Source of the DNA: QQVM01 sp035341855
Lineage (GTDB): Bacteria > Bacteroidota > Bacteroidia > AKYH767-A > 2013-40CM-41-45
DNA length: 10,473 bases
Reading direction: 5' to 3'
Assembly: GCA_035341855.1 (NCBI GenBank)
Contig: DAOQWA010000075.1
Location: 1-10,473 of the forward strand
This document shows, piece after piece, positions 5,857-10,473 of this stretch (position 1 is the stretch's first letter; every line of letters begins with the position of its first letter). Below the pieces are notes generated by a model. That model did no database searches, was not told the DNA's origin, and saw only the letters and a program-made list of their open reading frames with translations. Both the position numbers and the translations under genes were made by a program.

Positions 5857-6288
5857 ATGCAGGTCAAAGTAATCAACAAGTCGCGATATTCTCTTCCTCA
5901 GTACGAGACTGCCGGTAGCGCCGGCATGGATTTACGGGCCAATACGGATATGACTCTTGAACTAAAACCCCTGGAACGCGCCCTTATCCCCACCGGATTA
6001 TACATCGAACTTCAACCCGGTACAGAAGCTCAGATAAGGCCCCGAAGCGGACTTTCCATCAAAAAAGGACTGACCGTAATCAATGCGCCGGGGACAATCG
6101 ACAGTGATTATCGCGGCGAAATCAAAATTCCTATGATCAATCTGTCCGATGAACTTCAGACCATCGATCCGGGAGAGCGGGTTGCACAAATGGTTGTGGC
6201 AAAATACGAAACCATCTCGTGGATGGAAGTCGAAGATATCAGCCCTACGGAACGCGGCTCCGGCGGATTCGGTTCCACCGGGGGGTAA
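5857..6288 (+). CDS. dut: Deoxyuridine 5'-triphosphate nucleotidohydrolase (dUTPase)
   Basis: This 143-residue homotrimeric dUTPase converts dUTP to dUMP and pyrophosphate. It keeps uracil out of DNA and supplies dUMP for thymidylate synthesis. All five family motifs are intact: I AGSAGMDLRA (19-28), II RPRSGLSIKKG (61-71), III NAPGTIDSDYRGEI (76-89) with the water-activating Asp at 82, IV GERVAQMV (107-114), and V ERGSGGFGSTG (132-142), the glycine-rich arm that closes over the substrate. The length is standard and the start is clear, with stops shortly upstream. It stands alone on the plus strand, divergent from recX. The gene on its other side is convergent, with 133 bases between that contain only a 10-base palindrome (CATCCGGATG, 6318-6327). 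Confidence 0.97.
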   Translation: MQVKVINKSRYSLPQYETAGSAGMDLRANTDMTLELKPLERALIPTGLYIELQPGTEAQIRPRSGLSIKKGLTVINAPGTIDSDYRGEIKIPMINLSDELQTIDPGERVAQMVVAKYETISWMEVEDISPTERGSGGFGSTGG

Positions 6289-6421
6289 TCCATGGACAAA
6301 AGCTAAAGGAAGGAGAGCATCCGGATGATTGAAAAGTCCGGCGCCCAAGACAGAGATCAAATCCCTGCGATAATATGTGGCGGCGCAATCTTGTCAATAA
6401 AATCCCTCCAACAGGAGTTCT

Positions 6422-7420
6422 TTATTTCTCAACATCATATTCGCTGCGTCTTAAAACTTTTTGATTAGCTATATCGTATTCTATATTATAACGTACTTGT
6501 TTACTGGCCATTTTTCTATCCATACCCCAATGAACAACCGCAGAAAAGTATGCTTTATCGTCTGTACAAGCTACTAAATTGAGCTTTGTTTTTCCCAAAT
6601 CTGTTTCTTTAATTTTTGTAGTATAAAGCACTTTACCTGTTTCAGCATCAATAATATCGTCATTGACCAAACCGTCCTTCAAGTATCTGTTTGCGAAAAG
6701 CTTTTGACCTATTAGATTAAGTCCATTAGGGTCGGCGGGCTGCGGTAAGGGATAATTGTAAGTCCACAATACACTGCCATCTTCAGTACTCAACCTGCTC
6801 ACTTTGTTCGTATGGTTTACCTGAAGCAAATATTTGAGGTCATAAATAATATAGCCGCCATTGGTGATTTCTTCTGTTTTGATAATCTTTCCTGTTTTTG
6901 GTTCAATGATTGAATAGCAGCCCAGTTGCGGATCGCCAAAGCTCGATTTTAATTGTATCAATTTTCCATCAATAAGTGTAGGTACTTTCAGCTGTATGGT
7001 AGCATCATTGACCTTAAACGGCGTAAAAGCAGGGTCGTCATAATGCAAATGCCATTTCATCTTTCGGGTTTTAATATCGAAGGCTGTTAATCCGAGATAA
7101 GGTTTTCGGAGTTCGGCTTCTTCTGGAGCAGATTTCAACAGACCCACCGACGGTTTCATGCTAACATAAAGGTTTTCATCATCCATTGTCATAAAAAATA
7201 CCGCATCATCGCGATAATTGAACGGAAGTATTTTTGTAGAGTCAATATACTTTTTGTAGTATGTATAATCTACCTCCTTTTCGTGATAGATAGGCACTTC
7301 AAATGTATCAATCTTTGCATCATTTGCAAATCGCTTTTCTTCAGTAGGAGGCGACATACAAGCCTTAAAAATCCATGATAGCAATCCCATAAAAACAAAA
7401 ATTTGATATCGCACAATCAT
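6422..7420 (-). CDS. Predicted lipoprotein with PQQ-like beta-propeller repeats, function unknown
   Basis: The protein has 332 residues. The N-terminus (MIVRYQIFVFMGLLSWIFKAC) is a short positive start plus a hydrophobic stretch ending in Cys21, a loose lipobox (FKAC), so membrane anchoring with export from the cytoplasm is likely. Met11 is a possible alternative start. The rest shows degenerate propeller blades of the 'D.kTGk..W' kind: LTAFDIKTRKMKWHLHYD (111-128), YSIIEPKTGKIIKTEEI (169-185), VSRLSTEDGSVLWTYNYP (207-224) and IIDAETGKVLYTTKI (256-270). Such PQQ/quinoprotein-like propellers often serve as binding or scaffold domains. I see no catalytic residues and cannot assign a substrate. 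The insertion sequence ends 50 bases before its start, so its original upstream region may have been cut away. A 60-base sample within it counts at 37% GC, against 48% in dut. Confidence 0.8.
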   Translation of the reverse strand: MIVRYQIFVFMGLLSWIFKACMSPPTEEKRFANDAKIDTFEVPIYHEKEVDYTYYKKYIDSTKILPFNYRDDAVFFMTMDDENLYVSMKPSVGLLKSAPEEAELRKPYLGLTAFDIKTRKMKWHLHYDDPAFTPFKVNDATIQLKVPTLIDGKLIQLKSSFGDPQLGCYSIIEPKTGKIIKTEEITNGGYIIYDLKYLLQVNHTNKVSRLSTEDGSVLWTYNYPLPQPADPNGLNLIGQKLFANRYLKDGLVNDDIIDAETGKVLYTTKIKETDLGKTKLNLVACTDDKAYFSAVVHWGMDRKMASKQVRYNIEYDIANQKVLRRSEYDVEK

Positions 7421-7470
7421 ATAATTAGTTGAAAATTTAGCATATAAAGTTATAAAAAAGAAAAGAATTT

Positions 7471-7490
7471 GGTATTGTTAAATTAGTATA
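7471..7490 (+). repeat. IS1-family terminal inverted repeat (transposase 3' side)
   Basis: GGTATTGTTAAATTAGTATA pairs with the opposite end at 18 of 20 positions. The transposase stop codon (7478-7480) lies inside this repeat. Confidence 0.9.
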
Positions 7491-8160
7491 GGCAATTCAT
7501 TATTCAGTTTCAAAAACAGAAGATTCAAAGATTTTTCAATCATGTGTTGAGCCTTGCTGTAACATTTTCCTTTTCTCTTAAATCGTGCAAGGTAGTGTCG
7601 AATTCTGCTATTGTAGCCTTCTACTGAGTAGGTTTCTGCTTTACTTCTGATATGAAATTCTGATGCTAAGATTTCTTCGTATGCCTTCCAATGGTCCATA
7701 CAGTAAAACCCTACTTTTATCTCTTTAAGATTATTGTAGAGCTTTGTTCCTGTTTCTGTGCCTCTGCTCCCACACACAAACGAGATGAACCGTCTTGCAA
7801 ATCGATCAACAGCAATCCATACCCAACAATAGTTTTTTTTGAACCGACATAGCTATGCAGTTCGTCTATTTCTACGACTGCAATGGGTTGGCTGTTTTGA
7901 GGAAGGCTCACTTTGCTACCCCATTCCTTTATCCACCGATATACTGTTCCGTAGCTTATTTTCAATATGCGTCCAATAGCCCGAAAACCCAATCCTTCTA
8001 AGTACATTTCTAATGCCATTCGTCTAACTTCTGCCGTCTTGACATCAGATTTCTTTTCAACAGTATAGTGCATTCCACATTCTTTACATAAATAACGCTG
8101 CCTTCCTTTTACAATTCCGTCTTTGCAGTGTTGTGCGCTTTTGCATTTGGGACAATTCAT
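7478..8160 (-). CDS. IS1-family transposase, two frames joined by -1 frameshift
   Basis: Frame 1 starts at the ATG at 8160 and, read alone, would run to 7717 (147 residues). It carries a zinc-binding N-terminus (CPKC at 3-6, CKEC at 25-28) and a helix-turn-helix (LGFRAIGRILKISYGTVYRW, 57-76) like InsA, then the start of the catalytic domain (EIDELHSYVGSKK, 97-109). Frame 2 continues it: NYCWVWIAVDRFARRFISF, CMDHWKAYEE, and VEGYNSRIRHYLARF, which resembles the InsB C-terminus. A one-base backward slip at A8 (7833-7840) gives a fused protein of about 227 residues, close to the 232 of IS1 InsAB. The likely DDE residues are the Asp of EIDE (D99), the Asp of MDHW and the Glu of VEGYN. Frame 1 without slippage would give a DNA-binding protein with a foreign tail, which in IS1 acts as a repressor. 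Confidence 0.92.
7833..7840 (-). other. A8 slippery site for -1 frameshifting in the transposase
   Basis: On the minus strand, TCA AAA AAA ACT in frame 1 becomes AAC TAT TGT in frame 2 after a one-base backward slip. This corresponds to the A6C frameshift site of IS1. The frame 2 segment immediately after it reads as conserved transposase sequence, whereas frame 1 does not. Confidence 0.8.
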
Positions 8161-8178
8161 AGTGATAATTTTTTACCA

Positions 8179-8209
8179 CAAAATCAATAATTCTATATTA
8201 AATTAACAA
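8179..8209 (-). promoter_or_regulatory. Candidate transposase promoter partly inside the terminal repeat
   Basis: On the minus strand, TTG (8209-8207, within the inverted repeat) is followed by 20 bases and TGATTTTG (8186-8179), one mismatch from TAnnTTTG. The ATG is 18 bases further on. A -33 element in the IS end resembles the promoter placement in IS1. Confidence 0.5.
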
Positions 8210-8213
8210 TACC
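8194..8213 (-). repeat. IS1-family terminal inverted repeat (transposase 5' side)
   Basis: Read inwards on the minus strand this is GGTATTGTTAATTTAATATA, matching the other end at 18 of 20 positions. Confidence 0.9.
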
Positions 8214-8217
8214 CTTT

Positions 8218-10473
8218 TTATAATTGTCCTCCAACTTCCTTAAACTTCTCTACAAAGGATACCAGTTTTTGAAATACGCTTTGCTTCTTTGTCAAATACT
8301 GAGGATTTAAAGGACTCATCTTCGGCAGAAGTGCATTCAATTCTGTTCCGTTTTCACTTGCATATTTTCGTTTTAATGATGTCGTTATATATCGCTTCGC
8401 TTCCTCAATATTCAGATTTTCTTCTGTGATTAATTCCAATGCTTCCGCTTTCTGCCTGGCTTGAGCAAATTGCAAAAATGAATCAATAACATTCGCTTTG
8501 TCCTGAAGGGTGTCAAGGTCAGTTTCATGGATGAAATCAACTATTAAACTTTCTTTAGCCCTATTCCCGACACTTGCGCGGATAATCCTGCGTATTTCAG
8601 CTATTAATTCGTCTTTGTCCTTCGTTTTCTTGTTATGTTGAAAAATCAATTCAAGGATGTAGTCAAGATTTATCTCCTGTGATTTTAGTAAGTCAACCTC
8701 AAATACCACATCATCCCAATCAATGGTAGATTTTTCTGCCTCCCTTCCGCTTCTTTCACGTCTTAACCAGTCTCGTATGTCATTGTAGGTGGAACGATAA
8801 TCCTGAACGTTCCTATCTTTAAGCAATTCAATGTTGCGCATTGCAGCAATGTCCTCATCGGTTATAAAATGAGCCTTTTTAAATTCTTCAATTGCTTCCG
8901 GGTCATTTTTGTCTATTGCCTGAAATGCTTTTAAATGGGTAAATTCATCGTAGTTTTGGAGGATATTTTCTACTCTTAAATATTCTCCAAACAGCTTAAC
9001 AAATTCCTTTTTGTCGCCTTCCTTTACAATCTCGTCCGGGTTGGGAAATTTTGTCTTCAGCTCATTTACTATTTCATTATAACCTCTGCGTGCGTCACCG
9101 GTAACAATATCCGTAAAGCCTTCCAAATATTCTTTGTAGCTCTTTTCGAGAACCACGTTTTTAGTGTTGCTGTCGCCAAAAAGTGTAATGGCGTCAATGG
9201 TCGCTTTTTCCAAGTCACGGAAGGTAACAATATTGCCAAATGCCTTATTGGGGTAAATACGATTGGTTCTTGAAAAGGCCTGAATTAAGCCGTGATAACG
9301 CAAATTCTTGTCAACAAACAATGTGTTGAGTGAGGGTGCATCAAAACCGGTCAGGAACATTCCGACGACAATGATTAAATCAATCTCCTTGTTCTTTACA
9401 CGTTTGGCAAGGTCACGGTAATAATTCTGAAATTTACCTTCTACATTGAAGTTCATTTTAAACATTGCATTGTAGTCGCTTATAGCTTTGGTTAAAAACT
9501 CTTTGGCACTAACATCCATTGCCGTAGGCTCAAAAGTCTCATCCACTATATCGCCGATGGCACTTTGTTCTTCGTTTGGTGCAAAAGAGAAGATGGTTGC
9601 AATTTTCAAAGGCTTGTAATTAGTTGCTGAGCTTGTCGAAGCATCTTTTTGCAGATTGTTTAATTCCTCATAATAACATTTGGCTGCATCCACACTACTT
9701 ACGGCAAACATGGCATTAAAACCGTTGTTGCTTCCCTGATTTCTGTGTGTTTTTATTCTGAAATTCTGTAAGATGTATTGAGATATTTCTTTGATACGTT
9801 CCGGATGAAGCAAGGCTTTTTTGTTTTCTGCTGCGCTCAGTTTCTGCTCGTCTTGTTCGGTTTCGATGCTCTTAAACTGAGGTCTGACATCGTTATAATC
9901 CACTTTGAATTTCAGTACTTTGTCATCACTGATGGCATCCGTTATTACATAAGAGTGTAATTCACGACCAAAGACACTTGCCGTAGTTTCAGCGCCTAAA
10001 GCATTTTGCGGGAAAATAGGCGTTCCTGTAAAACCAAACTGATAGAATATCTTAAACTTCTTTTTCAGGTTCTTTTGGGCTTCCCCAAATTGTGAACGAT
10101 GGCATTCATCAAAAATGAAAACTACCTGCTTTTGATAAATTGGCAGGTTACCCTCCGTCTTCATCAGGTTGTTTAGCTTTTGTATGGTGGTAACGATGAT
10201 TTTGTTGTCGTCCTTTTCAATATTTCGCTTTAAACCTGCTGTACTGTCCGAACCATTCACGCTGTCGGGAGAAAACCGCTGATATTCTATTATGGTCTGA
10301 TTGTCCAGGTCTTTACGGTCAACCACAAAAAATACTTTATCGATAAATTCCAATTGTGTGGCTAAACGAGCCGCCTTAAAACTGGTCAATGTTTTACCCG
10401 AACCTGTTGTGTGCCATATATAGCCGCCACTTTCGGGCTTCGACCAATTTTTGGCGTTATAGGAACTTTCAAT
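8218..10473 (-). CDS. hsdR: Type I restriction endonuclease R subunit, C-terminal part (N-terminus beyond edge)
   Basis: The frame is open from the right edge to the stop at 8218 (751 residues). The nuclease domain and first motifs of the usual roughly 1,000-residue protein lie outside. HsdR is the DNA translocase and endonuclease of type I restriction complexes: with HsdM and HsdS it pulls DNA in using ATP and cuts unmodified invaders. Numbering visible residues from the edge, the motor motifs are Walker A TTGSGKT (22-28), DECH (122-125), TGTP (149-152), TGFDAPSLNT (375-384) and QAFSRTNR (398-405). A long helical C-terminal region follows, which in EcoR124-type enzymes docks on the methylase. 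A TTG at 10389 is not the start, because Walker A residues precede it. The ending FVEKFKEVGGQL looks natural, so the adjacent IS probably did not truncate it. Residues 278-283 (ASTSSA) come from a repeat-like insert. hsdM and hsdS are expected upstream, beyond the right edge. Confidence 0.95.
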   Translation of the reverse strand: MESSYNAKNWSKPESGGYIWHTTGSGKTLTSFKAARLATQLEFIDKVFFVVDRKDLDNQTIIEYQRFSPDSVNGSDSTAGLKRNIEKDDNKIIVTTIQKLNNLMKTEGNLPIYQKQVVFIFDECHRSQFGEAQKNLKKKFKIFYQFGFTGTPIFPQNALGAETTASVFGRELHSYVITDAISDDKVLKFKVDYNDVRPQFKSIETEQDEQKLSAAENKKALLHPERIKEISQYILQNFRIKTHRNQGSNNGFNAMFAVSSVDAAKCYYEELNNLQKDASTSSATNYKPLKIATIFSFAPNEEQSAIGDIVDETFEPTAMDVSAKEFLTKAISDYNAMFKMNFNVEGKFQNYYRDLAKRVKNKEIDLIIVVGMFLTGFDAPSLNTLFVDKNLRYHGLIQAFSRTNRIYPNKAFGNIVTFRDLEKATIDAITLFGDSNTKNVVLEKSYKEYLEGFTDIVTGDARRGYNEIVNELKTKFPNPDEIVKEGDKKEFVKLFGEYLRVENILQNYDEFTHLKAFQAIDKNDPEAIEEFKKAHFITDEDIAAMRNIELLKDRNVQDYRSTYNDIRDWLRRERSGREAEKSTIDWDDVVFEVDLLKSQEINLDYILELIFQHNKKTKDKDELIAEIRRIIRASVGNRAKESLIVDFIHETDLDTLQDKANVIDSFLQFAQARQKAEALELITEENLNIEEAKRYITTSLKRKYASENGTELNALLPKMSPLNPQYLTKKQSVFQKLVSFVEKFKEVGGQL
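9626..9642 (-). repeat. Palindromic-repeat-like insert inside hsdR
   Basis: On the minus strand GCTTCGACAAGCTCAGC contains the core CTTCGACAAGCTCAG, which I recall as a dispersed repeat in many Bacteroidota and other genomes. GCTT-CGAC-AAGC can form a small hairpin. It is read in frame as part of DASTSSATN, a low-complexity stretch between the conserved segments CYYEELNNLQK and LKIATIFSFAPNEE. The identity as a mobile repeat is inference. Confidence 0.5.

Larger units (their letters stand above)
7471..8213 (-). mobile_element. Complete IS1-family insertion sequence
   Basis: The element is 743 bases long. Its ends are near-perfect 20-base inverted repeats (18 of 20 match) that enclose a two-frame transposase of IS1 type. 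The size is close to that of IS1 itself. The transposase frame, slippery site, promoter and both ends look intact, so it could be active. The flanks carry no 8-9-base direct repeat (AAGAATTT to the left, CTTTTTAT to the right). The target duplication has therefore decayed, or the junctions were made by a deletion or recombination. The right end lies 4 bases from the hsdR stop codon. Confidence 0.9.

Noticed and set aside
6385..6421. Terminator after the lipoprotein gene (CTCC-TGTT-GGAG)
   Set aside because: The stem is four bases with a weak T-rich tail, which is too weak to support.
10387..10389. TTG at 10389 as the start of hsdR
   Set aside because: The frame is open to the edge, and the Walker A motif (TTGSGKT) lies directly upstream of this codon in the same frame.

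Overview
The window looks like chromosomal DNA of a member of the Bacteroidota. Three observations support this. The promoter-like sequences fit the -33 TTG / -7 TAnnTTTG pattern of that phylum. atpD and atpC form a two-gene locus away from the other ATP synthase genes, with a short epsilon subunit. The lipoprotein and SSB types also fit. The genus cannot be named from the sequence.

Left part (1-2465). A protein fragment on the minus strand runs off the left edge (start codon at 483). Its N-terminus loosely resembles secreted toxin or contractile-injection cargo proteins of Bacteroidota, but its function is unknown. After a gene-poor stretch comes a small ssb gene on the plus strand, preceded by a cluster of 10-base repeats and dyads that look like protein-binding sites. 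Downstream of ssb are about 950 bases with no intact gene. They hold what looks like one decayed coding sequence (1574-2075), three different repeat clusters and a strong minus-strand terminator.

Housekeeping core (2421-6288). On the minus strand, atpD and atpC are followed by a tRNA-Met(CAT) gene and the terminator. A good promoter lies upstream of atpD. Next on the minus strand is a recX and AlkD-type DNA glycosylase pair that overlaps by 11 bases. It is divergent from dut (dUTPase) on the plus strand. recX, alkD and dut all concern genome maintenance: RecA control, alkylation repair and keeping uracil out of DNA.

Right part (6422-10473), all minus strand and more AT-rich in the stretches sampled. 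It contains a PQQ-repeat-like predicted lipoprotein and a complete IS1-family insertion sequence. The IS has 20-base terminal inverted repeats and two overlapping frames joined by an A8 frameshift site. It ends a few bases after the stop codon of a type I restriction endonuclease gene (hsdR), whose N-terminal part lies beyond the right edge. The hsdR reading frame contains a short in-frame copy of a repeat that resembles a widespread palindromic element. This side looks like accessory DNA next to a conserved core.

No wholly new system can be demonstrated. The best leads are the repeat cluster before ssb, the structured repeats at 2178-2275, the repeat inside hsdR, and the left-edge protein.
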